From Bifidobacterium commune (GTDB lineage: Bacteria; Actinomycetota; Actinomycetes; Actinomycetales; Bifidobacteriaceae), in NCBI RefSeq assembly GCF_900094885.1, contig NZ_FMBL01000001.1, positions 834,867 through 898,866 on the forward strand: a stretch of 64,000 bases of DNA, read 5' to 3'. The notes beneath the pieces are model-generated. The model did not search any database. It was not told the DNA's origin and saw only the letters and a list, made by a program, of their open reading frames with translations. How positions within the stretch are numbered: position 1 is the first letter of the stretch; the number at the start of each line of letters is the position of its first letter. This document shows positions 39,934 through 50,266 of the stretch, one piece after another. A program made the position numbers and the translations under genes.

Positions 39934-41031
39934 TCAGTACCTCACTCTCGGGTCGATCAACGCACAGACCACATCGACGATGAAATTGACGACGGCTACG
40001 ATGACGGCAATCAGGATGACGATGCCCTGGACTGCCACGAAATCGCGTGCTTTCAAATATTGGGAGAGCATGAAACCCAAGCCCTTCCATTCGAATGTGG
40101 TCTCGGTAAGCACCGTACCGGCAAGCATGGTCGCAATCTGCATGCCCATAACCGTGATGATTGGGATAAGTGCGGGACGCCAGGCATGTTTTGAAAGCAG
40201 ACGTTTCTCTGGTACGCCGCGCGAACGCGCAGCCTCGATGTAACCTGAGCTGTAGGTGGAGATGACATTGGTTCTCACCACGCGGATGAACACACCAGCG
40301 GTGAGAAGCCCCAGCGCAACTGCGGGAAGAATTGCATGCACAAGAACATCGCCGAGCACTCTCATGTCACCAAGCTGGAATGCATCAATGATGTAGAAAC
40401 CTGTAGGTGAAATGAGCCTGCCGAACTGCATCTCACTTTCAAGAGAAGACCGTCCGGAACTAGGCAACACACCCATCGACGAAGAGAAAACAAGCTTAAG
40501 AACAAGACCAAGGAAGAACACCGGAGTAGCGTAGCAAAGGATCGCAAAAATCCTGATCGCCGCATCCGAAGGACGATCGCGATGCTTGGCTGCTAAACGA
40601 CCCAACGTAATGCCGACGACAAGCGCGACAACGAGGGCCAGAACAGCCAGCTCGAAGGTCGCCGCACCGTAATGAATCAGAATGGAACTAACAGGCTGGT
40701 TATCGGTCAACGTGGTTCCCAGATCGCCGTGCAACAGCTTAAGCAAGTAGTCACCGTACTGCACAATCAACGGACGGTCATAGCCTGCGGCATGAATACG
40801 CCGCTGGAGCTCATCAGGGCTCAACCTTCCACCCTGAGCAGCCGAAATGGGGTCACCGGTCGCACGCATAACGAAAAACACAACGGTCACCAGAATGAAC
40901 ACCGTTGGAATAATCAACAGGAACCTTGTCAGCACAAAACGGAAAAATCCGCCTGACAGCCTATTCTTCTTAGATTTCTTTGCCTCAGATGGCGCTTTTG
41001 CATCCACCTGACCGACAGTCTCTCCAGACAT
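39934..41031 (-). CDS. Oligopeptide ABC transporter, permease (OppB/DppB type)
   Basis: Membrane permease of 365 aa. It has one N-terminal helix, a periplasmic segment (GDPISAAQGGRLSPDELQRR) and a five-helix permease core. The EAA loop contains EAARSRGVPEKRLLSKHA. It forms the translocation pore with the OppC-type partner 1 bp downstream. It lies 125 bp behind the binding-protein gene, the gap being occupied by a hairpin. Confidence 0.93.
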   Translation of the reverse strand: MSGETVGQVDAKAPSEAKKSKKNRLSGGFFRFVLTRFLLIIPTVFILVTVVFFVMRATGDPISAAQGGRLSPDELQRRIHAAGYDRPLIVQYGDYLLKLLHGDLGTTLTDNQPVSSILIHYGAATFELAVLALVVALVVGITLGRLAAKHRDRPSDAAIRIFAILCYATPVFFLGLVLKLVFSSSMGVLPSSGRSSLESEMQFGRLISPTGFYIIDAFQLGDMRVLGDVLVHAILPAVALGLLTAGVFIRVVRTNVISTYSSGYIEAARSRGVPEKRLLSKHAWRPALIPIITVMGMQIATMLAGTVLTETTFEWKGLGFMLSQYLKARDFVAVQGIVILIAVIVAVVNFIVDVVCALIDPRVRY

Positions 41032-41072
41032 ATCCTACCAATTCTTTGAATTAACAACGTCCAGACAGCATA

Positions 41073-41106
41073 ATACCGGCCCCCACCGAAAAGCGACAGC
41101 CGGTAT
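41073..41106 (-). terminator. Hairpin between the peptide-binding protein and permease genes
   Basis: ATACCGGC / GCCGGTAT with an 18-nt loop and no U-tract on the minus strand; a smaller ATTGCAT / ATGCAAT hairpin lies at 41131-41149. Together they probably stabilise the binding-protein mRNA or partly terminate before the permeases. Confidence 0.5.
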
Positions 41107-41156
41107 CAGCGCAGACACGTCAAATCTTCGATTGCATGATTAATGCAATTACGCCA

Positions 41157-42788
41157 TCAAGACTTAACGATAGGGGCGTAACGGAAGCGGAATGAGCTAT
41201 CCAGCACAACGCCCTTAATGTTTGATGAGGTCACCGCAACCTGGTCACCCTGCAGAAGAGGAATGATGGGAAGATCCTTCGTTGCCATTTCCTGAATCTG
41301 CTTGAGCATTTCGGTTCGCTTGTCCTTGTCCTGCTCACCAGCCTGCTGGGCAATAAGGGCATTCATCGCAACGTCCTTGTAGCCGTTGTTAATGAAGTTG
41401 CCATCACGGAAGAAGGGCGATAGGTAATCGTCGGGATCCGGATAATCCGGGTACCAGCCGAGCTGATAAGCCGGATAGGAGCCATCAGAGTCCTTGGTGA
41501 CGACACGATCCTTGATGTACTGAGTCCACTCGGTCTGCTGCAAATCAACCTTGAACAAACCACCGCTTTCCAGCTGAGACTTAATAGCAGCATATTCATC
41601 TGTCGCGGAGGAGCCGTAATGGTCGGCACTGTACTGCAACTTCAGGTCGACAGGAGTACTCACACCTGCTTCCTCAAGCCTCTTCTTGGCCTTATCAAGA
41701 CTCGGTTTGCCGTTGCCGTCACCGTAGGTCTGCTTCAACGTGTCCTCGTGACCGGTCAAGCCTTTCGGAATGAAGGAATACAACGGTGTATAGGTACCCT
41801 TGTAGACACGCTTTGCAATGGAATCGCGATCAATCAAATCGGCGACCGCACCGCGCACCGCGCTGGCCTTTTTAGGATTCGGATCGGTGCTCTTCTCACC
41901 GTATGGCTGAAGCCTGAAGTTGAAGACGATGAATCGTTCCTCACCACCGGAACCCTTAAGGATATTGATCTTGCCATCCTTCTTCAGATCCTCGATATCA
42001 GTCGGAGAAAACCGACTCGTGACAACGTCAACGCTACCCTGCTGCACTGCCATCTTCAGGTTCGAGTTATCAGCGAAGTACTTGAGCTGTATCGTCTTGT
42101 TCTTCGCAGGAGTCAGACCCTTGTATTCAGGATTCTTGATGAACTGAGCAACTTCGTTCTGCCGGTACTGATCGAGTTTGTATGGTCCGGCGAAGCCTTG
42201 CCCCTTCATGACCTCATCAGTCGTCGCGGGTCTATCGGCCGGGTAGACCGAATGGTCAACGATCGGTGCAGCAGGACTGGCTAAGATCTGCTTGAGCGTC
42301 ACGTCGTTGGGAACCAAGGCCTTGAAAACCACCGTGGTGTCATCGGGTGCTTCGACGGATCCAATGTTGGCGAGCAACGAGGAAGGGCCTTTGGGGTCAT
42401 TGATTTTCTTGACCCTGTCGAATGTGTACTTGACATCCTTGGACGTCAGCGAGTTTCCGTTGGCGAACTTCAAGCCCGGCTTAATTTTAACGGTCAGTTC
42501 CTTCCCATCGGCACTCCATGTGCCATTGTCAGCCGCGATGTCCGGACTGATTTCAGAAGAGTTGTAATCCTGGGAATACAGAAAAGGATAAATCTGGGTT
42601 TGCACGACGAACGAACCATTGTCGAACGAACCGGCAGGATCCACGGTGGTCACCTTGTCGGTGGTGCCGATGGTAATCGTCGACGCGTCCGTAGCGGAAC
42701 CTGAATCACTCTTCACACCGCCGCATGCTGCAAGTGAACCCAACGCCGCAACAGCGCTGAACATGGCCAATATTTTTTTATATCTCAT
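41157..42788 (-). CDS. Oligopeptide ABC transporter, substrate-binding lipoprotein
   Basis: Family 5 extracellular solute-binding protein of 543 aa. Lipoprotein signal with lipobox LAAC (Cys about residue 22), then a domain typical of OppA/DppA: LTVKIKPGLKFANGNSLTSK near residue 100 and YQLGWYPDYPDPDDYLSPFF near the C-terminal third. First gene of the transporter operon. The WYPDYPDPD stretch is common in peptide-binding members, so peptide uptake is likely, but other substrates occur in this family. Confidence 0.93.
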   Translation of the reverse strand: MRYKKILAMFSAVAALGSLAACGGVKSDSGSATDASTITIGTTDKVTTVDPAGSFDNGSFVVQTQIYPFLYSQDYNSSEISPDIAADNGTWSADGKELTVKIKPGLKFANGNSLTSKDVKYTFDRVKKINDPKGPSSLLANIGSVEAPDDTTVVFKALVPNDVTLKQILASPAAPIVDHSVYPADRPATTDEVMKGQGFAGPYKLDQYRQNEVAQFIKNPEYKGLTPAKNKTIQLKYFADNSNLKMAVQQGSVDVVTSRFSPTDIEDLKKDGKINILKGSGGEERFIVFNFRLQPYGEKSTDPNPKKASAVRGAVADLIDRDSIAKRVYKGTYTPLYSFIPKGLTGHEDTLKQTYGDGNGKPSLDKAKKRLEEAGVSTPVDLKLQYSADHYGSSATDEYAAIKSQLESGGLFKVDLQQTEWTQYIKDRVVTKDSDGSYPAYQLGWYPDYPDPDDYLSPFFRDGNFINNGYKDVAMNALIAQQAGEQDKDKRTEMLKQIQEMATKDLPIIPLLQGDQVAVTSSNIKGVVLDSSFRFRYAPIVKS

Positions 42789-43126
42789 ACAATGGGACCC
42801 TCTCTAAATCATCGTCGGAAATATCCGAGTACAAAAACAGACGATATCTATTCACTGTTTCGCAACGGCGAATACCATCAAAATCCAATCCGCACCCAAA
42901 CATTCCCAGTTACCACACTATGAATGAGAACCGAAACAACAGTCATCCTACCCCGTGATCCGGAACCAAACAATTAGAAACAACTCTATAATCATATAAA
43001 CATCTGTTGAATTTGCACAAGCATGTCCATATAAGGGAATGGGACATACAATGCAGATCACATAGCACAACATTCGCCGGATGACCGTTGAGCCCTGTGC
43101 ATGAATACCTCTCATTTCGTCATCGC
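42789..43126. other. Intergenic region, no gene seen
   Basis: About 340 bp, AT-rich, between the SNF2 helicase gene stop and the transporter operon. It should hold the operon promoter. A short ATGTCC / GGACAT repeat near 43024-43048 is too weak to call a terminator. Confidence 0.5.
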
Positions 43127-46100
43127 TCACTCCAGCAGTTGCAAAAGATCGTCCTTGGTAAGGTTCGAGATCCCAGTCGCAGTACCGCTGCCGGCCTTGT
43201 CGACAAAACGGTGAGCCAAGTCGCTTTTAGACTGCTGCATTTTTAAAATTCGCTCTTCGATGGTGTCTTTAGCGACAATTTGGTAGACATTGACATCCTG
43301 GGTCTGACCGATGCGGTGGGCGCGATCGGTGGCCTGCTCCTGCGCCGCCGCGTTCCACCACGGATCGGCATGGACCACCACGCATGCGCCTGTGAGATTC
43401 AGGCCGGTATTGCCGGCTTTCAGTGAAATAAGGAAGACAAGGGTGTCATCGTTGTTGAACTGATCGACCAGTTCAAGCCGCTTGCGTTTGGGGGTCGATC
43501 CGGTAATGACGTTGTATGCGACACCATTCTGGCGCAAACGCTCAGCTATCAGTTCTAAATAGCTGGTAAACTGCGAGAAAATCAGCATTTTACGACCGGC
43601 ATCCTGGCAACTGGACACAAGCTCCTCGATGGCATCGAGTTTGGCCGACGTAATCTTGCGCGGCTTGCCGGCCGCACCCATCTCCCCCAAAATGCCCACA
43701 CTTGAATCCGACGAATCGGCATTGCCCGCAATCATATTCGCCGACGCATCAGCGGTTTCGCTGAACTCATCAATCGGTTGATCGTCTGCACGTTCAATCT
43801 CGCGGCTTGGTGCACCCCAGATATGTTCATTGTTCTTGACGACGTTGCTGCCCACATTGCTGAATAGCAGACGCGGATCACAGCAGACCTGGCGCAGGCG
43901 GGTAAGCTGGGCCAGAATCTGAATTTTACCGGTTTTGTATTCGATGTCGCGCTGCTTGTTCAAAGTGGCCCGCAACTGCTGTTCGAGAGCGGCATACAAC
44001 CTGCGCTGTTCGCCTTCCAACTTGACGGTGATGACGTTTTCGATCTTGTCCGGCAGATCCTTGAGCACCTGCGACTTGAGACGACGAAGAATGAATGGGC
44101 CGACGAACGCTTGCAACTTGGCCTGTGCGTCCTTGTCACCCGAGAGAATCGGCATCTCGAAGCGGTCGCGGAAATGCTTGTATGCCCCCAACATACCCGG
44201 CATAAGGAAATCGAAGATACTCCACAGCTCGGAAAGTCGATTTTCAATCGGGGTGCCGGTCAGGGCAAAGCAATGCCGGGCACTAATCGAACGCACGGCA
44301 TGAGCGGACTTGGTGGCATGGTTCTTGATGTATTGCGCCTCGTCGAGCGTCATGCAATAACATTCAAGGCCTTCATAATCATCGATGTCGCGACGCAACA
44401 GATCGTAGGAGGTGATCAAAACATCAGGTGCATCCCACTTCTCATTTTGATCATCATGAGTTCCGCGATACCACGACTTGGCATTTTTCAGTTCTGCCCG
44501 ACGTTCGGCTTTGGAGCCAGCAAGCACGCTGACATTGAGCTGAGGAGCAAACTTGGCACATTCGCCCGCCCAGTTGTACACGAGCGAAGCCGGGCAAACG
44601 ATAAGACTGGGACCTACCTTGCGCTGCTTCTCGCAACACGACAGCAAATATGAAAGCATCTGCACGGTTTTGCCCAGTCCCATTTCATCGGCGAGAATAC
44701 CTCCGAAACCTTTGTCGGACACAGCATTGAGCCAGCGGAATCCTTCCACCTGATGGGGTCGCAAGACATGTGCGAGCGAATCGGGAACCCGGTAGCTTTT
44801 CGGATTAAGAACCCGCAAATCGTTGATGTAAGAACGGAATTCGTCACTCTTGTCCTGCTCATCGGCTTGATGATCCAGATAATAGGCTTCGTAGCCGGGG
44901 ACGCGGATGGCACCGGAATCAAGTTCTGCCGGTTTCAGACCCAAATCACTGCTGACCTCATCGAGTCTGCTGGTATCGACATCAGCCATATTGACGAAAG
45001 CGCCGCTTCGCAAGCGGTGGAATTTGCGCTTCTTGCGGTAGCTGTTCAATAGCGCCGGCACGTCGGAGGGGTCTATCTCGTCAGCGATCGGCGAGACCTC
45101 GACCAATCCCGATTTGATCGCCAGTCCGACCTTGAAGACGGGATGTGGCGATGACGTGAGTCCGTCAAAACTCGGTGTGGAAAACACTTCCCCGAGGCCT
45201 CGCAATACAGGAAGACCCTCGTTCAATAACCTGTAGATGGCCTTATCATCATCTTCCGCAATGCGAGCAATCGTTCCTTGAGGCATCGGGAAGTACTGAC
45301 GTACCGCCTCCACGGCCAGCCGTTCCGTTTCACGATCCCTGACAACTCGTTCATGCTCTGAAATACCGGAAAACACATGGAAACGTTCATCCCCATAACG
45401 GGCCTGCACATCGCAGGTAATCCCATTTTTATCACGGTCAAGATAGGTTTCGATATGGCACGGAAGACGGCGCATATCGATCAGCTCAGGCGGCAGCTTG
45501 ACTGCAATGCCATGATGTGAAGCCCCACGTGTTGCCAACGTTGCACCAGCGCCCACAGCCGATTTCACGTTGGTCGCTCTGTTCGCACCGTCTTGCACCA
45601 GCCCACTGTGTTCGGCTCCATTGGATGACGCTTCCCGATCCGAACCGTTATCACTCAAACCAGCATCGACAGTTTCAACATTCCCAGCATTATCCGCGTC
45701 TTCCTCGGCGACGATCGGATCAAGCGCAGGAAGCACAGTCCGTGAAAACTCTTCGACATCATTGCCGCTCAAGTACAAATCGCGTTGCCCATCGCCGTCA
45801 CAAAGCACCCGCAGCAAATTACGATTCGCGGTCATAGCACGCGAGCAACGGTGAATTTCCGGAATGCTCACACCCAAGGGGCCGTCACTGTCTACAGAGT
45901 CGACGACTACGAACGATGACCCTCTACCAATGATGAACTTTTCTATGCTGCGCGAATGACGGATACAATAATCGTGCCTTGCCGAAGAATTCTCGTTATC
46001 GACACCCATCGGTTCATCGCCTGAAGAAGGAGTGCCGTCGGCAGTCAGGTTCCCCTCATCGGCTCGAACCACTTCCAAACCTAGCTCAGGGTCATCCTCA

Positions 46101-47188
46101 ACCACCCGAACCGGAACAGCGGAAGCAAAATCGCCGTGGACCGGCACATAATCGAGAGTTACATCGGCATCAACAAACAGATCAAGCAATTCAGCGGTCT
46201 CGTCATCCGATAGGCGTATTTCTTGCGCCTCGATCTTGCTTTTGTAGAACTCGAAATCACCGGAAACGCTTTTGCGAATCTCGATGGCACGACCAAGGAT
46301 GGTCAGAATGGATCGCGAGCGCTCATCAAACGAATCAAGGGAGTGAACGAATGCGAGTTTCTTGCCGTACGTGACGAATTCTCGCTGTTGCACGGCATCA
46401 ACCAAGTCGCGCACATCCTTGACGACATAGGAAATCCCTTTGGAGGGTACGGCAATATGCACGCGAAGATACCATCCCTTTGCCGCACTCTTAAGCAAGG
46501 GACGCAAAACGACCGAACCAATGGGCATGTGACGGCTCAGTGCCACGTTGCTGCTGACATCACCGGCAGCACGACTACTGATTTCCTTAAGAAGGTCCAG
46601 TTGACGGTTCTTGGATTGGACTTCAAGCCTGGAATCCTCCTGCTGCATGTACGAACGCAACATCCGTGAGGTGCGATGAACGACGTTACGTGAACGGTTG
46701 AGACCACCGTTGACGGATGCAACGATGCCGTTGCCGAGCTCTTCGAATTGTTCGGGAGCATCGTTGTATTGCATGATCAGTGCAATGACATGCTTGCAAA
46801 TCGCACCGAACCGCCCGAATGCCGGACAGGTACAGCTCGAGTCCAGAATCTCGCCTTGGTTCTCGTCAATGCGAGCGCTGACCTCATAATCCTGGGCAAA
46901 CTGATCGGCGGGATCGACCGCGGCTTCAAGCAATGTGCCGTGCTCACCCGGCGTACAGATGAGATTGTGCATCCGCCCTGCGGAAATGATTTCGTAGGCG
47001 CGATAGAAACTCTTGCCGCCTCTCTGGCGCAGCACTGCTTCGGGAACAGCCGGTTTGCTGGCACCGAAAGTCACTCCGCCATCGAGGTCGTCAGTCGTAT
47101 CGAACGAATCGTCGTCCAAACCCGAACCGAGGCCAAACCCTCCCGAGTTTCCGGTTCTCGACCCATATACTGACGCACGCCAATCCAA
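43127..47188 (-). CDS. SNF2-family helicase with N-terminal SWIM zinc finger
   Basis: Large DNA/RNA-dependent ATPase of 1353 aa. A SWIM finger (CTCPAFGRFGAICKH, Cys119-His133) lies at the N-terminus, then a bacterial SNF2-associated region of some 650 residues that includes an acidic, low-complexity stretch. The SNF2 motor has motif I DEMGLGKT near residue 836, a DEAQ Walker B (TLDEAQYIKN), LTGTPIENRLSELWSIFDF, and motifs V/VI with QATDRAHRIGQT near 1290. This is the bacterial HepA/SNF2 class of unknown cellular role; remodelling of protein-DNA or polymerase complexes is inferred from the family. The gene stands alone. Confidence 0.9.
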   Translation of the reverse strand: MDWRASVYGSRTGNSGGFGLGSGLDDDSFDTTDDLDGGVTFGASKPAVPEAVLRQRGGKSFYRAYEIISAGRMHNLICTPGEHGTLLEAAVDPADQFAQDYEVSARIDENQGEILDSSCTCPAFGRFGAICKHVIALIMQYNDAPEQFEELGNGIVASVNGGLNRSRNVVHRTSRMLRSYMQQEDSRLEVQSKNRQLDLLKEISSRAAGDVSSNVALSRHMPIGSVVLRPLLKSAAKGWYLRVHIAVPSKGISYVVKDVRDLVDAVQQREFVTYGKKLAFVHSLDSFDERSRSILTILGRAIEIRKSVSGDFEFYKSKIEAQEIRLSDDETAELLDLFVDADVTLDYVPVHGDFASAVPVRVVEDDPELGLEVVRADEGNLTADGTPSSGDEPMGVDNENSSARHDYCIRHSRSIEKFIIGRGSSFVVVDSVDSDGPLGVSIPEIHRCSRAMTANRNLLRVLCDGDGQRDLYLSGNDVEEFSRTVLPALDPIVAEEDADNAGNVETVDAGLSDNGSDREASSNGAEHSGLVQDGANRATNVKSAVGAGATLATRGASHHGIAVKLPPELIDMRRLPCHIETYLDRDKNGITCDVQARYGDERFHVFSGISEHERVVRDRETERLAVEAVRQYFPMPQGTIARIAEDDDKAIYRLLNEGLPVLRGLGEVFSTPSFDGLTSSPHPVFKVGLAIKSGLVEVSPIADEIDPSDVPALLNSYRKKRKFHRLRSGAFVNMADVDTSRLDEVSSDLGLKPAELDSGAIRVPGYEAYYLDHQADEQDKSDEFRSYINDLRVLNPKSYRVPDSLAHVLRPHQVEGFRWLNAVSDKGFGGILADEMGLGKTVQMLSYLLSCCEKQRKVGPSLIVCPASLVYNWAGECAKFAPQLNVSVLAGSKAERRAELKNAKSWYRGTHDDQNEKWDAPDVLITSYDLLRRDIDDYEGLECYCMTLDEAQYIKNHATKSAHAVRSISARHCFALTGTPIENRLSELWSIFDFLMPGMLGAYKHFRDRFEMPILSGDKDAQAKLQAFVGPFILRRLKSQVLKDLPDKIENVITVKLEGEQRRLYAALEQQLRATLNKQRDIEYKTGKIQILAQLTRLRQVCCDPRLLFSNVGSNVVKNNEHIWGAPSREIERADDQPIDEFSETADASANMIAGNADSSDSSVGILGEMGAAGKPRKITSAKLDAIEELVSSCQDAGRKMLIFSQFTSYLELIAERLRQNGVAYNVITGSTPKRKRLELVDQFNNDDTLVFLISLKAGNTGLNLTGACVVVHADPWWNAAAQEQATDRAHRIGQTQDVNVYQIVAKDTIEERILKMQQSKSDLAHRFVDKAGSGTATGISNLTKDDLLQLLE

Positions 47189-47457
47189 ATCGTATCCCCC
47201 GTCCCATAGCAGTCTGCCTGCGGCTTCAAATTGTCACGGTATCGAAAGGCCGCAAACTTTCATTCTACTCCATCCGACCAGCCGCTACCATGTCACCACG
47301 CAGGAAATCGTTGCAAAATCAAGATCAAACGCAATCCATTAAGCCTGAACCGAATAATCTGGTATTTCGCCCAGCTGGACGTCACCAAGCTTCTTCGACC
47401 GGTTCGCGCAAAATCAGCCTTCGAGTGCGCCAACAATCCCAAGTAATTGCGACAGAG
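47189..47457. other. Intergenic region, no gene seen
   Basis: 270 bp between the UvrA-like gene and the SNF2 helicase. No convincing ORF or terminator seen; it must contain the helicase promoter. Confidence 0.45.
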
Positions 47458-50103
47458 CTATCGGCAGCCCTTCTTCTTGCCGGCCATATGCTCGGCAAGA
47501 TAACGTCCGGTGACGCTCTCAGGGTTGGAAGCCACCTCGTCGGGAGTGCCGGTTGCGACCACCGTTCCGCCTTCCTCGCCTCCCCCTGGCCCCATGTCGA
47601 TGACATAGTCGGCGTTGGCGATCATATCAAGGTCATGTTCGATGAAGACCACCGTGGCCCCGCGATCTACGAGTCGTTGCAGTACTTCAATCAGCGTACG
47701 AACATCGAGCGGATGCAGACCGGTCGTCGGCTCGTCCAAGACGAACAGCGAGGTGCGCTGCTGCTTGCCAAGCTCATTGGAAAGCTTGAGACGCTGGGCT
47801 TCACCGCCCGAAAGACTGGGAGTATCCTCGCCAAGTGTGAGGTACCCCAAACCGAGATCATGCAAGGTTTCCAAGGCCTTATGTATCCGTTTGAGAAGAT
47901 TCGGGGCAACCATGCTCTCACCGCCGGTCGATCGCACTGACATTGCTTCATCGGCAGCTTCTTCAGGAGCAAAGACATCGAGGGCGTCATCGACTTCCAA
48001 ATCCAATATCTCAGGCAACGTCAACCCATGCGGATGGCTGGGCGTTGCCAGACGAACTTCGTTGATTTCCGGTCGATATCGGCGACCGTGACAGGATGGA
48101 CAAGCGATAGTGACATCAGGCAGGAACTGAATATCGAGGCTGATTTGACCCGTACCGTCACATTGCGGGCAACGCAGAGAACCTGTGTTGTATGAAAATG
48201 CGGAAACATTAAACTTGCGACTGCGCGCCAATGCTGTGGAGGCAAAAGCCTTTCGCAGCATGTCCATTATGCCGGTGTACGTGACGAGGGTCGAACGCAC
48301 ATTGATGCCGATGGGAGCGGAATCAACCAAACGAACACGGGTGATACCGGCGGTGCCAAGCTCGCGAACATGTGACGGCGGCGGCGTGCCATCCTCCTGT
48401 GCCTGCATAGCAGGAATCAGCGATTCGAGAATCACCGTGGTCTTCCCGGAGCCGGAAACACCGGAAACGGCGGTCATGCGTCCGCGAGGAATGGCAATAC
48501 TCAAAGGATGGACCGTGTGAATCGCCTCAATACTCATCCTGACCCAATCGGTTTTGGAAACAGGCGGCAACGGCAATCGATTTCTGACCACCACAGGCTG
48601 CGAACCATCAAGAAATCCGGCAATAAGGGACTTAGTGTTATGCCGTATTTCAGCAGGCGTTCCCTGTGCAAGCACACGTCCTCCGCGCCCGCCTGCACCC
48701 GGTCCCATTTCAATGAAGCGATCGGCCGCGTTGAGCACGTGAACATCGTGATCGACAAAAACCACCGAATTGCCGGATCCAAGAAGATCGCGCATTACAC
48801 CGATAAGCCCCTCGATGTTTGCCGGATGCAGACCTGTGGAGGGTTCATCAAGCACATACAAGACACCCGTGGTTTCGTTGCGCACCGCCCGAGAAAGCTG
48901 TGCACGCTGACGTTCTCCCGTGGAGAGCGTGGCTGTGGAGCGATCCAAAGTCAGATAACCCAAACCGAGCTCAATAAGTCTGCGTCCCATATCTTCCAGT
49001 GTGTCGACCAGACTCAGTGCCATCTGGCGCATATCCTCCGGCAAATGGTTAGGTACACTCTTGGCCCACAATAATACCTTTCGCAGGGGCCAGGAAGTTA
49101 CCTCGGCCAAGCCATCCTCTCCGATTTTCGGAGCCCGGGCCGCCTCGTTGAGGCGAGAACCTTCACAATCCGGACATGTGCGCTCGACCAAGAATTTCGC
49201 CACCTTGACCATTCGTTTTTCATCGGTGGCACGGTCGAGTTCTTTGGTCACGGTCAACCGCGCGTTACGGAACGTGAAATCAAGATTATGAATGCCTTTG
49301 ACTGAGGTGATGGTGATATGTTTCTTTTCCTCCGGTCCGTTGAAAACAATGTCGCGCTCCCTGTGCGTCAACTCGTGGAACGGTACATCCGTGCGCACTC
49401 CGAACTCCCTAACGATATCAGGCTGGACGTTGAAGCCGAACGTACGCCACGGCACAACAGCACCTTCATCAATGGTGAGATTCTCATCGGGCACCAACGC
49501 GGCATCGTTCACTTCATGGATGATGCCGGTGCCCTGACAAGTCGGGCATGCCCCCGTTGAATTGAAGGCAAGCTGTTCGGCGCTGGGCGGTTCAACGAGC
49601 GCCCCACAGACTGCGCAATGAATCGGCACTTCGGCGGCGACATCGAGCGTCGGCTTTTGATAGTGCCCATTTGGACAGGGGTGAGCAGCTAAGCGTGAGA
49701 ACATCAACCGAACCACATTCAACGTCTCTGTCGACGTGCCGAAAGTAGAACGCATGCCGCCAACGCCCGGTCGTTGGCGCAGCGCCAAAGCCGGAGGAAC
49801 AAAACGGACCGCGTCAACCTGCGGTTTCTCTGCCTGCGTCATTCGCCGGCGGGTATAGGTCGAAAGAGCATCAAGGTAGCGTCGCGAGCCTTCGGCATAC
49901 AGCACCCCCAGTGCCAAAGACGATTTCCCGGATCCTGAGACTCCGGCGATACCCACCAGCTGATTAAGCGGAATTGAAACATCGATGTTCCGCAGATTGT
50001 GGACCCGAGCGCCCCGCACTTCGATGGCTTCTGGCGCCGAGGAAGCCCCACTCTCACGCACTTTACCTAGAGTTACGCCATCACCATTGTTTCTATTGTC
50101 CAT
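47458..50103 (-). CDS. UvrA2-type excinuclease-like ABC ATPase
   Basis: UvrA paralogue of 881 aa with two ABC ATPase modules. Walker A motifs are GVSGSGKSS (residue 54 on) and GVSGSGKTT (about 548); signatures LSTGERQRAQLS and [12 protein letters not shown]; zinc modules CPTCQGTG and CPQCDGTG/CPSCHGRRY. After HPCPNGHYQ only a short linker precedes the first zinc module, so the UvrB-binding domain of true UvrA is missing. That defines class II UvrA (UvrA2), linked elsewhere to tolerance of DNA-damaging drugs (DrrC is a member). It should not replace UvrA in UvrABC repair. No export or antibiotic genes adjoin. Confidence 0.88.
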   Translation of the reverse strand: MDNRNNGDGVTLGKVRESGASSAPEAIEVRGARVHNLRNIDVSIPLNQLVGIAGVSGSGKSSLALGVLYAEGSRRYLDALSTYTRRRMTQAEKPQVDAVRFVPPALALRQRPGVGGMRSTFGTSTETLNVVRLMFSRLAAHPCPNGHYQKPTLDVAAEVPIHCAVCGALVEPPSAEQLAFNSTGACPTCQGTGIIHEVNDAALVPDENLTIDEGAVVPWRTFGFNVQPDIVREFGVRTDVPFHELTHRERDIVFNGPEEKKHITITSVKGIHNLDFTFRNARLTVTKELDRATDEKRMVKVAKFLVERTCPDCEGSRLNEAARAPKIGEDGLAEVTSWPLRKVLLWAKSVPNHLPEDMRQMALSLVDTLEDMGRRLIELGLGYLTLDRSTATLSTGERQRAQLSRAVRNETTGVLYVLDEPSTGLHPANIEGLIGVMRDLLGSGNSVVFVDHDVHVLNAADRFIEMGPGAGGRGGRVLAQGTPAEIRHNTKSLIAGFLDGSQPVVVRNRLPLPPVSKTDWVRMSIEAIHTVHPLSIAIPRGRMTAVSGVSGSGKTTVILESLIPAMQAQEDGTPPPSHVRELGTAGITRVRLVDSAPIGINVRSTLVTYTGIMDMLRKAFASTALARSRKFNVSAFSYNTGSLRCPQCDGTGQISLDIQFLPDVTIACPSCHGRRYRPEINEVRLATPSHPHGLTLPEILDLEVDDALDVFAPEEAADEAMSVRSTGGESMVAPNLLKRIHKALETLHDLGLGYLTLGEDTPSLSGGEAQRLKLSNELGKQQRTSLFVLDEPTTGLHPLDVRTLIEVLQRLVDRGATVVFIEHDLDMIANADYVIDMGPGGGEEGGTVVATGTPDEVASNPESVTGRYLAEHMAGKKKGCR

Positions 50104-50179
50104 TCCACCAACTGTATTCGTTCCTCCTGCCAGATTACGAATTCAGCCCAATATGAGGCCACTGTATAATAACGCAAAA

Positions 50180-50203
50180 GGTGCCGTGGATAGCCACGAC
50201 ACC
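50180..50203 (-). terminator. Terminator of the DEAD-box helicase gene
   Basis: GGTGTCGTGG / CCACGGCACC hairpin with a 4-nt loop, followed on the minus strand by TTTTGCG. Confidence 0.8.
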
Positions 50204-50266
50204 TCCATTAAAACCAAGCGCAAAGCCGGCAAACGGAACTTTCATTCATCAGCATCAGACCTTCAC

